NCBI RefSeq assembly: GCF_000972845.2
Contig: NC_040033.1
Span: forward strand, 5,794,241-5,858,240
Reading direction: 5' to 3'
DNA from: Larimichthys crocea
Lineage: Eukaryota; Chordata; Actinopteri; Sciaenidae
Length of the DNA stretch: 64,000 nucleotides
The position numbers and the translations under genes are program-made. The notes beneath the pieces were generated by a model. The model ran no database searches. It saw nothing but the letters and a program-made list of their open reading frames with translations, and was not told where the DNA came from. Of this stretch, positions 1 through 11,248 are shown piece after piece; the first letter of the stretch is position 1; every line of letters begins with the position of its first letter.

Positions 1-1224
1 AAGTTTGTTTTGTAGGCTAAGAATAGCAGCTCTTGTAGCCGTTCATTATTGGGCGATGTTTGTTGTTCTGTCCTTCTTTGCATCTCAGTAAGATGTTGTA
101 TCAATCGGCTGTAGCCCACAGAAATGGACTAAAAAGGCTCAACAGGACACGAGTGCAGGCTTGTATTAAATCTAATCTTTAGCCTTCAAAGTAACCTCAT
201 GACATTTTCACTGTAATTCAGCCAACATTAGTCAGTCTGCCGAAATGGTGGAAAGAGAAACCTCTAACCTGTATGTTCCATGTTTGATTTGTTGTTGTGG
301 TCTTTATTTTTTGTTCCCAGGTCGGTTTTATTTTGGTATCAAAAGCCGCTGTGTTAAAAAATTCAAGACACCAGCACCGCCGTGCTCTCACAGCATGAGT
401 CAGATGGTTTCTCTGAGTGAAAAGTCAGATACGTTTCCTTGCTTGGTCAAAGATTTTGTGGCTAAATGGAGTAGTCTGGTTTTCATCCAGCATGTGAATC
501 TTTGATCTTTGACCTTTTCCAGCAGCATTTGGTTTCATTTGCAGTACACCGCCGACCTTAGCGTGTTTCCTGGTGGTTAAAGCTGGAAAGCAGCAACGCT
601 AACAAGCAAACACATTTCATTTTAACAACTCTTTCTGTCTTGGACTGACAGGATACCAATACCTTTAGCTTTGAGTGCTCTAGGGTTTGAAGTAGAGGAA
701 CCTGAAATCAGTTTCAAAGAATAGTTCTGAGGAAACTGGGCGTCTGTACGCTTAACATTAAATCAAATATATTCATCTCTCAGGAGGCAATTCAAGGCAA
801 GCAAGCATGCAAACAGAAGAATAAAGGTGCCATTCATTTACACACTTATGAAACTCACCTGAAAATACAAATATGACCTGGTAGATGACACACACAGGGA
901 TTAGAATAAATCAAAAGTGCAGATGCATTCATTCAGACTTGTTCTGTGAATGTTGGTGCAGTACTAATGGCTTCTTGAACCTAAACTTTGTTTTTCCACA
1001 TAGCCAGTCTAAAAGACATTGCTGTTGGCTGCAGCTTTAAGTAACCATAGAGGACATGCTGGGGTCATTGATAATTGTGTATGCTATTTTAAAGACTTGT
1101 TCAGTACGACGCTGGACTAGAGATGTTGTGTTATGCCAGTCTTTTTAGAGGTGAACGACACCTTGCAGGCGTTTTGACAAAGTAATGTAAAAAGAAAAAG
1201 TTCAAATACTTTGAATAAAAGTTA
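1..1224. other. Unassigned non-coding DNA
   Basis: No supported gene or recognisable repeat was found here. Open frames on both strands are short (under 90 residues), low in complexity or lacking any known domain, and no convincing exon with flanking splice signals was seen. It is probably intronic or intergenic. Confidence 0.5.
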
Positions 1225-1410
1225 AATAACATGAAGCTGGAGCCAGCAGCTTGACAGGGAACACAGGAAACAACAAGCCAGTCTTTGCACTGAGCTAAGC
1301 TAACCGTCTCCTGTGCTGCGGCTTCATATTTATTGGACAGATATGAGAGTGGTATTGATTTTCTCATGTACCTTTCTGAAAAATGTCAAATTCCTTTAAA
1401 AAAAAAAATA
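1225..1410 (+). repeat. Teleost dispersed repeat, terminal part (foldback/MITE-like family)
   Basis: The segment carries blocks I recognise from an abundant teleost short repeat: AGCTAAGCTAACCG, then GCTTCATATTTA, then ATATGAGAGTGGTAT, ending in AATGTCAAATTCCTTTAAA. A related end lies at 42945-43105, and a longer, window-truncated relative lies at 63590-64000. The repeat is non-autonomous with no coding capacity. The short open frame on the minus strand through it (1131-1367) is not a gene. Family identity is from recall of the consensus, not a search. Confidence 0.6.
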
Positions 1411-3459
1411 AAGACGGTACTTTTCAATCACATCCCCATACCTTTAAAAAGGTTAAATTGAATTAACCCAATTGTGAATTCCCCGCATGTGTACGAGCCG
1501 CTGTCAGTCACATGTCACGTCGCCGCTCAGGATGCCGAGGTTGACCTTCTCATCAGAACAGGCATGCAACGACGAAGGACAAGAAACTGGTGTACCATTA
1601 ACACGGTCCAGGCTCTATGGGCTCCGAATCAATGGGGGGAATATGCTTTTATGATAGAGCCCTCGGATGATTTACCGTTGCCATAAATGTGCTTTCAGTG
1701 ATATTGCAGAGCTCAAAAGGAATTTATATTCCAAATGAATTGTCTATCAGAAAAATCACTTAACCTCGTGAGGGTTTTGAACTGCAATAAAAGGCTCGGG
1801 CTTGTGTCAGCAGGTGATGAGAAGCATCTATCAAAGCACTCAGCAGTTTTTAGGTGAAACAGTCAGATTATTTAATATTTAGAACAAATGTATTAAAACC
1901 ATAAATCATCTGCAGCAGTTTTAAGGATCTGTTATGCAGACAAGATGTATTAAATATTCATATCTGTTACATACTGTAGTGTTTTGCTTCGTAACCCTGT
2001 CGGACTAAAGCAAAAACACTATCTCGATTAATAATTGTGTACACAATATTTTGGTATTGTGTGATTTTAAACATAATGTGCTACAGTTCAACATTTTAAA
2101 CTCTTTCTTTCTCCTCTGTTAAAATAAAACTCAGACAGCAACAGAAAATAAAGGCAGAAAGATGTCAAAACAAGACTAACAATGTGCTCCATTAAACATA
2201 GGAATAATGACGAACTGTTAGCACCTTTATCACTAGACTTTAATGTCTAATCCTCATACTCCCTCCGGCTTTGCGGCCTCAAAAGTTTATGGAGTGAGGT
2301 GCGGTGCAGTCCGACCCCGGCTGAACTTGTCCGCCGTCAAAAGCGCTCCACTCTCCTCCTCTTTCATCTCTCACCCATCTCTCCTGCAGCCTGGTCAGAG
2401 ATTATCGACACATGCAAGGGGAACATGAACCAGGTTGAGTACGATTCGTGCAGGTTTGGATGCTGATGATGATACACTGCTACATTTGCATTGCTGTTTG
2501 AAATGCATTAACATGGGGTATGATATTAACAGTCAGTGCAGCTTCTCTGGTCAAGAGATGTCTCCTTCCTCCTCTCTCCTCCTGTCTGTAGCGTGGCATG
2601 TAACCAGCCTCTCTCTCTCTCTCTCTCTGCAGGACCAATAGGAGGAAGGAGGTTTGGGCAGTCGGGAGACAATGTTTTTTCCCTTCAATGTGAACATGAC
2701 TAAGAATAATAGCGCTCAGTGATGCGTCGCGGCTGTCTGCACTGTTGTGCACAACAACATTGATTAGATTACTTCCCTGACTAATGGCCACTTCCCCTCC
2801 CTCGGAGGAGAAAGTGAATCTCTATCTGATAGTCACTCTTCCATTCAGCCCTGGCTCTTTCCACCACTTCTTTATCTACAGTACATTCATCTTAGCTGAC
2901 TCAAAAAAAAAAAAAAATGCAGAAATCATTAAAACTTTATTTGGTATCCTCATTTTTTTGTGATAAAAATCAGCAAAATATGGGCTTACGAGAAACGGTG
3001 TCCGTGTACCTGCGCTTGGAGAAGGTGCAAGGAAGTGAATAAGCATCAGCGTTATCTATACGGCTGAGGAGGAAGCTTTAAAATACACTTCAGTATTTGC
3101 CCTCTCCGTAATGGTTTTAAATGTTCACATGAGATCAGTATTCCCCGCAGAATCCGAAGAGCCTCTTTCTCCTTGCACTCTAACCTTTATCTTTTATTCC
3201 CGAGTTTCTCTTTGCACTGCCACAGCCCTGACCGTATTCCCACAGGCAGCCTCCAACACTTCTAGTTAGCACTTCACAGTTGCAATTCCCCACCTTACTC
3301 GAGTACCACAACCGCTGAATTTTAACAGCGTGCATCAACAAACCTTGAAGATGAAGATGTTACTAATGTAGGGCAAAGATGAGACGGAAGATGTAAGTGA
3401 ATTAGGGTCCAATACTTAACTCCAATTAAAGTGATGACTGGAGACTACAGCCACACCAG
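1411..3459. other. Unassigned non-coding DNA
   Basis: Apart from the CT microsatellite at 2609-2628, nothing was recognised. A 103-residue minus-strand frame (2480-2791) runs through that microsatellite and its arginine/glutamate run is just translated CT repeat, so it is not supported as a gene. Confidence 0.45.
2609..2628. repeat. (CT)n microsatellite
   Basis: About ten uninterrupted CT dinucleotides, followed by GCAGGACC. The pyrimidine tract followed by CAG resembles a splice acceptor, but no reading frame downstream supports an exon. Confidence 0.9.
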
Positions 3460-3717
3460 CAGCTTTGTGAGCTAGATACTAACATGCTCACATTGACTAT
3501 GTTACAGTGTGAATGTCTACCGTGTTGAGCTCGTTAACACGCTATCATTTGCTTAATTAGCTTTAAATACGAAATACTGTTGGACAAATTAACAGATAAG
3601 TTAGATACTTCATTGAAAGTGTGCCAACTGAAAAGTCACCAAAGTCATTAGGATCTATCCTCTGAGGAACATGTGTCCTTGTACTGAAATTGTGCAAATG
3701 TAAAGCGAGGAATATCC
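3460..3717 (+). repeat. Ancient teleost dispersed repeat, left part
   Basis: Contains degenerate versions of blocks typical of a widespread fish repeat: ACATGCTCACATTGA, TGTCTACCGTGTT, TATCATTTGCTTAATTAG, TTGGACAAATTAA, AAAGTCACCAAAGTCATTAGG and ATCCTCTGAGGAACATG. The unit seems to resume at 4215-4432 after two later elements. Related fragments lie at 47330-47560 and 50590-50700. It has no coding capacity; the class is unknown to me. Confidence 0.55.
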
Positions 3718-3763
3718 AGTCAGTTGCAATCTACAACCCCACTACTAGATATCACTAAATAAT
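3718..3763 (-). mobile_element. Truncated MITE end (same family as 38151-38380)
   Basis: The blocks TTGCAATCTACAACC and CTAGATATCACTAAAT look like the reverse complement of the inner terminal part of a fish MITE whose ends read AAGGACCAGTGTGTAG. A fuller copy is at 38151-38380. The outer terminus is missing, cut by the element that follows at 3768. Assigned by motif resemblance only. Confidence 0.4.
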
Positions 3764-3767
3764 TGCC

Positions 3768-4150
3768 AGGGTGCTGGAACTGGCAAGGAGAACCCAAAAG
3801 CACGACTCAGAGGCAGACAAGTTTAAGGGAAAATCTATTTAGTCAGTCCAAGGTACAAGCAGGGTCAAAACCAGGAGATCAAAAAGGCAAACAAATCCAA
3901 CAAGGGGTAGGCAGGTGTCCAAAAACCAGCAAAACAGGGTAAGACCGAGAAGACAAAACTGGAATCGCTGGAGGCAAACAAAACAACACAAGACAATCTG
4001 GCAGGGGATGAAGTGGAAATGGACCAGTATATATATATGCTGAGGAGCTAATGAGCAAATGGACTGCAGGTGAGGAGATGGGCGGGGAAAACCAGGTGAG
4101 GGAAATGAGCTGATTGAAAGGTGGGATCTGGTGAAATGACAAGAGAGTTA
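3768..4150. mobile_element. Non-autonomous DNA transposon-like element, copy 1
   Basis: Starts near a block reading AGAACCCAAAAGCACGACTC and continues through a purine-rich body into ATGACAAGAGAG. A second copy at 9370-9668 shares the GAACCCAAA-GCACGACTC signature and the ATGACA end. No transposase is encoded; the purine-rich body leaves open but meaningless frames. The superfamily may be hAT but I could not establish the target-site duplication in this copy, and its exact borders are uncertain. Confidence 0.5.
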
Positions 4151-4214
4151 GTAGAGACATGAACCAATTAAGACAGACTGAGTGTAACTATGTTACAGTA
4201 ATACACGCTGGACA

Positions 4215-4432
4215 GAAATCCCTTTAAGCAGTTGTCGAGATGTTTCACTTAAAATCACAAATGTCGACCTCATGGTGAAAAGTTAAAGGGATCAGGGGAA
4301 CACATCAAGATTCATCCTCAGGGGAACAAGAAAGTCTAAAATTTCATAGGAATTTACCCAAAAGGTTGTCGAGGCATTTCACTCATCAAGTCTGTAAGAT
4401 TGCATTGCTGTTCATAGCAGTATTTCAGTTTG
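4215..4432 (+). repeat. Ancient teleost dispersed repeat, right part
   Basis: Carries TTGTCGAGATGTTTCACT, AATGTCGACCTCATGGTG, AAGGGATCAGGGGAACA and AAATTTCATAGGAATTTACC, all degenerate forms of the family also seen at 47330-47560. It is probably the continuation of 3460-3717 after insertion of the elements between. Confidence 0.55.
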
Positions 4433-5277
4433 AACCAAACTGTCGGTTGCTATCCTCATCCAAACTACTAGTTTAGCTAAAAATTAGAAATCGTTCAGCT
4501 TCGGCGGTCCCAGCCCCTGTGATGTGAACACATCACTAATCGTGTGGAACAGCTTTGAAGCCATGTACTGTCTGGAAGTCAACAACATTTGGTAATTACA
4601 AGGGGATGTGAATCCTAATTGTTACACACATAAAGCATACACAGTCAGGACATTTGGCCCCCGGGCAGGCATTAGTCGCCCCCCCCCCTTCTCTCTCCGC
4701 CCTCCGCCTGACAGATTACTTCCTATTTGTCTGCTCTCTTCGGTAATCCCAGTCGTCGCTCTCTCGCCTGCTCACACGGACAAATAGGCATTACAGTGTT
4801 TACACACACAACAACTTTGTCCAAACACACATGGCTCCTGCCGTCACGACAGATGGATGCTCGGTCTCTGCGAAAGCGATGCGCTTTTAATGAGAAACCA
4901 AGTTGACGCGATCAATGCGGTGTCAGAAGCCTCCGCAACAAAAAAAAAAAAATCTGGGAAAGTGATGATCTAAGTTTTGATTGGGTGTTATCAATCGGCC
5001 GACGGGTTGAAGGTCTGGTTCGGATTTGAAACACTCGCCCTCGCAATCATTGCTCGTTACAGTCGTTTAAGGGTTCTAATTCTCACTCCATTATGAATGA
5101 GTCGGTCGTTTGATGAGAGAAATCTGTCTCGGTTCCAATGTATTATCACCAGCAGCCTGTCGATAGAGTGGACAGACTGTGTCGGTTTGGCAGGAAATAT
5201 GCCCCTGCCAAAATGAACCATTTATTGTATGTGAGTCTATCTGACCACCACCTGCTACAGCCCACAATAGCTGGTCG

Positions 5278-5297
5278 GTGTGTGTGTGTGTGTGTGT
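5278..5297. repeat. (TG)n microsatellite
   Basis: Ten TG units in an uninterrupted run, followed by ACATTTC. Confidence 0.9.
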
Positions 5298-5689
5298 ACA
5301 TTTCTGTGTAAATGTTTGGTGTCTCCATCTGATGTTTGCTCAGTTAATCAATAGCGGTGATGCTGTTCTCAGATGACATATAGTTCAGGCGTCCCTATCT
5401 CCTCGCCCTAATCAGATTAACACTGAATGCCATCTATGTACACACTGGCCTCCTGGCCAGGATTTGGAACTCTGAGATGCTGCAAAGCGTCGCCACACAC
5501 AAGAAAAGCAAGAGCACTGTCTGAGAATTGCAAGTCTATCGGGTGGGGTGGGGGGATTTGTCAAAACAACACCAGATTTAAGCGATAAGAAAGCAATTAC
5601 ACAACGTTTTAAACACCAGATTCGTGTTTTTTTTCTTTCTCCCCGAGTCAAACAAACACAAACATTTACAAGCCTCCCGAATGCAGGTA

Positions 5690-6130
5690 CGTGATATCTC
5701 GCGGGGAGTTTAATCTCACGCTGAAGAAATGCATAAATGTGCGTCGGAGATTATATTCTAACAAACGGGCTGAATGCAAACATTAGCTGCAATCATGAAA
5801 GCCATTTCTTGGATGATTTCTATCAGCCAGAGCCAATTCTGCACAGGGTAGTGGCATCGGCGCGGAGCGTTATTTCCAACACTCACGCTCCTCTACGTTT
5901 GGAATTGTTTCATATTTCTATTCCTGCCTCCTCATCCATGTAATACCATTCTCTCATAATCAGTTGAGGATTTAATTTCACAGAAAGGGATTCAAAACAA
6001 ATGCATCCGGCAGCCGTTTGTCTTTCACCGCATTCATCCATCTTCTCCTTATTGAAAATCATTCTTCGAGGCCTCCCTGCTCCTTTTTTGTCCTCCTTCT
6101 TCTTCTTCTTACCTCGCATTCCTGACAGTT
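5690..6130. promoter_or_regulatory. Candidate conserved non-coding element
   Basis: A non-repetitive tract mixing CpGs with motifs resembling POU/homeodomain sites (AATGCATAAATG, AATGCAAACATTAG, GTAATACC, AATCAGTTGAGGATTTAAT). It matches no repeat family I know and has no frame that looks like an exon. Conservation cannot be seen from one sequence, so this is inference from composition and motif density. Confidence 0.25.
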
Positions 6131-6719
6131 AGTCCCTGCAACCGAGCGTAGGTAACAATATGAAATCAATCAAAGTTCTGCTGGTCTCGGCCTCTTCACC
6201 TCGGTCTGATTTTTTTTTAGCTGTTGTCGTCGTCGTCTCCCCTGATTGGTTGGGATCTCCTCAGACGCCCGTGGAGTGGAAACAGATTCAAATTGACAAG
6301 GAGACAAAAGGTAAAAACAGGCGAGTGTCGAATCAAATGAAAAAGGGGGCGCCGAACACAATCAAGTCATTACAACGCCGGTCATCCCTTGAAGAAGTGG
6401 AAACGTGCATAGTCTGTTTTTCTTTTGTCAAGGGCTCTCGCAAACCCCATTGACCCCTGCCTCCGTGTGTGAGGTGATTTGTTTTGTCTCTCTTTAGACT
6501 TTAGCTTCTGTTTTCAGCTGTAAAAATATCTTCATGGGTTTGCCGTGGCTCTGAATGTTAACTGTATAGCTTAGCTGGAGCATTAATCCATATGCTGATG
6601 TATTTAAATATATGAAACTGGACTTCATATTTCTATAAAAAATGTGTATCTAAAAAGACTTACTCAGGCACTGATTTGATGACTTGGATACATTTTCTCA
6701 AAAAGTTCATTTTGCTACA

Positions 6720-6890
6720 GATAAGCGCCTCCTTCTCATTTCTCCTTCTAATCACATATCAAGAGTCGGCAATGACTTTTTCTCCGTTCTTCCACATTAA
6801 TTATGGATTCTCTGGTAATTTTCATTAATTACAGAAATGCCTGCAGTTAATCATCATTATTCTCTTTGGGCATTTGGGTTATTTTCTGCA
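6720..6890. promoter_or_regulatory. Candidate enhancer with clustered homeodomain core sites
   Basis: Within about 170 bp there are many TAAT/ATTA cores: ACATTAATTATGG, GGTAATTTTCATTAATTAC and CAGTTAATCATCATTATT. Such clusters are typical of developmental enhancers near homeobox-regulated genes, but also arise by chance in AT-rich DNA. No repeat signature is present. Confidence 0.3.
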
Positions 6891-7051
6891 TTCAAAGGTC
6901 GAGGAACTTGTGCATGTTGATAAGAAATCATCGCTCCAACACTGTGGGCATGAATAGAAAACAGATTCTGGAGAAGAAAAAAAAGGAGCGTCCTGTGGCA
7001 GTCTTGATGACTATTAATTTGACCTCTCTGCATTCAAATTGGTGTATATAA

Positions 7052-7068
7052 GTGTGTGTGTGTGTGTG
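7052..7068. repeat. (GT)n microsatellite
   Basis: About eight GT units, directly after GTATATAA. Confidence 0.85.
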
Positions 7069-8599
7069 GATACACAGATTTTACTTTCTCTAATCTCGTG
7101 CCTTGGCTCCATTTATCAAGAGTAGAAGGCTATTTACAAAGGTTTCTATACTTACTCTCAACTGGGACTTGTGTGCGATTGCCTTTCCTATGAATCTGAT
7201 CTAGGTTTAGTGGTTTGTGGACGCCCACTCATCACAGGCGAATTCACATCAGCGTCTAATTTCACCCGTTTGAACATGTTTGAAATGCTACTACGAAGTG
7301 TAGCGATGGAATTTGACGCCCTTTCCAGTACGACATCGGTTAGATCGTGCACTCAGGCTAGTTAGCCATGTCTTATCTTTTTTCTAAGATAACAAACGGT
7401 GGTAGAGAAATAGATGCAGCTCTCCTGGTCATCATTCCTCCACACGACACAACACAGCCTGCCTGAGCTCAGTTACAAATCTCACCTGCAAACTATGTTG
7501 ATAATACACTTCACAGTAGTGTTCTTAAGTGTCACAGTTTGGAGTATTAAGCATAAAATTTAAAATCAAAAGCTATAGCCAAACGTTTCAACTCTAATAA
7601 TCAGGTTGTCTCGTTGAGATCAAGATCTCTTCAAGAGAGACCTGAGAACAAGAAGCACTCATAAATCACAGGGAGAATAAAATAATATAGCTCCAAGTCA
7701 GTTTGCACCTTTTTTTTAAATGCAATGAACTGCAGAGTGCCTGGAACCAGTTCTGCCACAGGTTTATGCAAAAAATCATGCCAATAAATCAATAGCTTGA
7801 ATCTCATGATGACATTTACCGATGGGCCATTTGCTTTTTTTCTGTGAATCAGCACTGGCAAGCAATTTGTGTAGCCAAAACAATAAAATAAATACAGTAT
7901 AAAATCGATTTTTTTGACTCAGCTGCATGACATAATCAGGTCAGCTCAATCCACTTACATCATTTTACAAATAGTGGATTGTGCAACATTGCACATGGAG
8001 GTATAATGCTGGGAAAAAATGATTAATGTCACACTCTATAATGCATAAACAATTTAAATGTTTTATTAAATTAGTTAGAACATACATAGATGCAGCTTGT
8101 TTTTCCGAGGCTCAACAACGAGTAGCTGACGAGCTGTACGAGCCATCAAAGTCTGATTTATTTCTGCCAAAGTGTCAGTGATGGAAGAGCCAAATCATGT
8201 GTCGCTGCAGGGCTTCACCAACCTCAGTTTTTTTCTGAAGAGAACATTTGCTCTCTTTTGCCCAAACAATGTACTCCTCTAATGCACCATATGTCTCCGT
8301 CTGGATTAGCTGCTAACAGGTTAGGACACCTCATAGCAGTGAATAAAAGTTTAATTCTTAGACCTGAGGAGACAAAAATGTCTCACTCTTCAGAATCAGC
8401 GACGTCTGATGAATACAGCCACGTTTTCCTTTTGATGTAACACACAATAAAAAAAGAACCCAATTCAAATACAGGTCTGCGTCTGTGTGTAACGTCTCTT
8501 GAAACATTTGCATAAAGAACAAAAATGGCTTCTGTCAATAAGCATGAACCACACAATGGCACACTCTGGCGTCTCGCACCCTATTGTTCTCCTGCACTA

Positions 8600-9080
8600 A
8601 TCTATGGCTCGGTCTATGGCTGCGGATTAATTCCACTTTTCTTCTAATTAGCATATTTGATTATGCAAAGGATTCTCTTGACTTTGCCAGGCTTCCTAAG
8701 AGCCTCAATTAATTTCCAACAGCGAGGAATCCTCCGATCACAATTAAATGATAAATGGTTAAGTGTTGCATATGGAAATATGCAACACAGTCTGTCTTGT
8801 TTAGATGCTTTTTTTTTTCCTTCCCTTGCCCATAATGAATAGCTCTAAATTAGCATGAAAGGTCACATCCACACTGGGTCGAGGAGTTTGGCACTCTCCA
8901 ATGCATGGTGATTGCTGCTTTACATAAATCATGCAGTCCTTCAAACTGTGTTGAGACGAAACAATATTCTCCTCTAAATGATTTCCTCGGTAAACAAACT
9001 TTTCCTTGCAATTTGTGGATATACACCCTGAGTATTTATTTGGGCTGTTTGTGTTTGGATATCCCAGACTGACTTCCTCA
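8600..9080. promoter_or_regulatory. Candidate conserved non-coding element with POU, homeodomain and forkhead-like motifs
   Basis: Contains TTCTAATTAGCATATTTG, GATTATGCAAAGG (octamer-like), CTCAATTAATTTCC, the hairpin at 8763-8788 built on ATATGCAA, AAATTAGCATG, and the forkhead-like GGTAAACAAAC near 8990. The tract is free of known repeats. Function is inferred only from motif content. Confidence 0.3.
8763..8788. repeat. Perfect 11-bp inverted repeat with 4-nt loop
   Basis: Arm GTGTTGCATAT, loop GGAA, arm ATATGCAACAC. Both arms match without mismatch. Each arm contains an ATATGCAA/TTGCATAT core, close to a POU-domain octamer half, so a dimeric binding site is one reading. A short transcript hairpin is another, though the stem is too short for a microRNA. 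Confidence 0.8.
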
Positions 9081-9127
9081 TGCTTAATAATCCTTTCAAA
9101 AAAAGCCTAATGCCTCTTTACTGTTGT

Positions 9128-9860
9128 ACAATTTTACATTACATTGAGTAATTTAGCCGATTCTTTTACCCAAAGCAACTTACAAAAAAGGGGAAACGAT
9201 CAAGTTACGGTGCAACATGGACATAGTGCAGCAATAAGTACTACTCACATAGAATCAAGTGACAGTTGTAGAAGGGAGATAGATTTAGCATGTTTAGTTG
9301 GTGGTAGTGTTGGAGAGGAGGTCCTCTCTAAAGAGCTGGAGATCTTCAGGAGGTTTCTGAAGGTAGAGATGTCACGGATAGAACTATGGCTTGAACCCAA
9401 ACGCACGACTCGGGAGACAAAGTGTGAAATAAACAAATCTTTTAACATGAAAGTACAACAGAAAATGACTCACTGGAAGGAAAACACTATATAATCTGAA
9501 AAAAACAATCAGGGCGGGGAGGACAATCAGACAGGTGGGAAACACACCAGGGGAAGGGGCAGGTTATCTGAAACGAGAGGAGGGGAACATTTCAAAATAA
9601 AACAGGAAACTACAAGACAACATTGACACAAGACAACCTAAACATAACCAGCTTTCTTAGTCATGACAAGAGAGGGACGCCCCTGATCTGGTAGGATCTG
9701 GTAGGACGTTTTCACGGTAAGCAATAGACGAGAAAAGTTTGGATTGACCTGAGCGTACGGGTGGCAGAGCCAGTCGTCGTTCATTGGAGGAGCACAATAT
9801 TTAAGAGGTAAGATATGCCTGTATAAGTAACTTCAAGTAGGTGGGCGCAGGACCGGAGAG
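9128..9860 (+). repeat. Teleost dispersed repeat interrupted by a later insertion
   Basis: Begins with a degenerate ACATTACATTGAGTAATTTAG, then CTTTTACCCAAAGCAACTTAC, a very common fish repeat block. It continues with CTCTCTAAAGAGCTGG, CTTCAGGAGGTTTCTGAAGG, then resumes after the insertion at AGAGAGGGACGCCCCTG, GTACGGGTGGCAGAGCC and CGTCGTTCATTGGAGGAGC. The 299-bp block 9370-9668 splits it. The left border of the large duplication (9835) falls inside its distal part. The open frame at 9144-9494 is translated repeat, not a gene. Confidence 0.65.
9370..9668. mobile_element. 299-bp non-autonomous DNA transposon, copy 2, with 5-bp direct repeats
   Basis: Inserted into the repeat at 9128-9860. 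The ends read TGTCACGG and GTCATGACA, giving short imperfect terminal inverted repeats (TGTCA-CG against TGTCATGAC). It is flanked by AGAGA at 9365-9369 and again at 9669-9673. Removing it with one AGAGA restores a continuous AGGTAGAGAGGGA, as expected of the host repeat. It shares GAACCCAAACGCACGACTC with copy 1 at 3768-4150. No transposase is encoded. Confidence 0.65.
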
Positions 9861-11248
9861 TAGAGAGAAGAACCAGTTAGATTTGAGTTAAATGTTAAAA
9901 GGTAAAGGTAATCTTAATCCCCAAAGAAAAGCACATCATTAATTCAATCCCTTTGAGATCCTCCTGCTCTCTTGAGGTCGTTGGTGTGTGTTAGCATTCA
10001 ATCAAAGGTTAATGGCATCCACTGAACCTGAGGAGAAGATAATAGAAGTTAATAAAAAATCAATTAAAGAGACAATTTTCTTCAACTCGTGTGAAAAATA
10101 CTTTTTTCTCTTGGTGAAAGAAAACGGGACAATAACTCCAAGAATTCACCCATGCAACTTTTATAATGAACTTTGAGATACAGCAGCCAATATGTTAAAA
10201 TGCTACAACAGAAATGCTTTGTTAGTGCACGGATGAGCCTCAGTGGGTTTCAGTTTTCAAAGCTGCAAAGCCCCTGAATCTCTCAAATCTCTATCTTTGC
10301 CACATTTATGATTTGAAACGATAAAAGGGCATAATTATACATGTGTCATCGATGGCAGGGGCGAGCACCACATGGATTTTGTCTTTTTATAAATGAGATT
10401 TCAGCTGCACTGAATTCCTAAAGCTCATTTGTTTGTGTGTGGTTCAGCCAGAGGTTGCAGTAATCCCCCAGTAGGCCACAGACTCTGATCTTCCATTACA
10501 CATTGTACTGAACAGCCTGTGGGGAGGAAATACAGTTGCAACCCCCCCACAACTACCCGCAACCCCCAGACAGCCCTTTGTGCTTTGAACGTGTCTTTGT
10601 GGTTTATTGGAGAAACCAAAGAAAACAAGGGCACAATGCAGAATCTCACACAGCGTAAGAAAATGTTCGCCATTGTGTCATTAATCAGCAGCTTGTAATC
10701 TCTCTATTTCTTATTCAAGGCTGGCGAGTTACAAACAGCTGTAGGCAATAGCCGACGAAACAAACAAGATGCAAAGATGAGAGCCTACAGGTGAAACAGC
10801 AGGCGGACAAACAATCCTTAAGTGAGGTTATAAAAAAAAAAGCCTGAAAATACCAGCTAAAGAAAGCAGTTTGGAAAAATTAAGAGAATTCTGCAGCTGC
10901 TCTATGAGTCATGAGCCTCATGAATAAATGAGTGTTGACATTTTTAACATTTAACTAACAGCGTGATTCCACTTTAACCGTAACCACTCCTCAGCCATCC
11001 TGTAGGTGATGTTCTGTTCAATTCAAAATCATTTTACCACGAGGGACATTTAGTGCAGTCGCTGTTCTGGAGCTGCCATCACGTAGTCGCCATCAGCAGT
11101 TGTCCATTCATCAAAGATTGGAAGATTTTTTTTTTTGTGAAACGCTTTGTGCAAATGCCATGAATATAAACGTTGACATTTAACAATGATATTTAGAAGT
11201 TTTGACTCATTTTTCTACTGACAAATAGTTGTCTATGACCATAGACAG

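Larger units (their letters stand above)
4433..9127. other. Gene-free region with candidate conserved non-coding tracts
   Basis: No supported coding sequence. The region contains a C-run at 4680-4688, two TG microsatellites (5278-5297, 7052-7068), and several AT-rich tracts dense in TAAT/ATTA and ATGCAAA motifs, listed separately as candidate regulatory DNA. An imperfect hairpin at about 7601-7646 may be an old MITE remnant. The rest was not recognised. Confidence 0.45.

Noticed and set aside
2609..2640. Pyrimidine tract plus CAG as a splice acceptor
   Set aside because: It is a CT microsatellite, and the downstream frame stops at once.
7601..7646. Imperfect hairpin as a microRNA precursor
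   Set aside because: The stem is short and mismatched, and its blocks resemble a fish repeat more than a microRNA hairpin.
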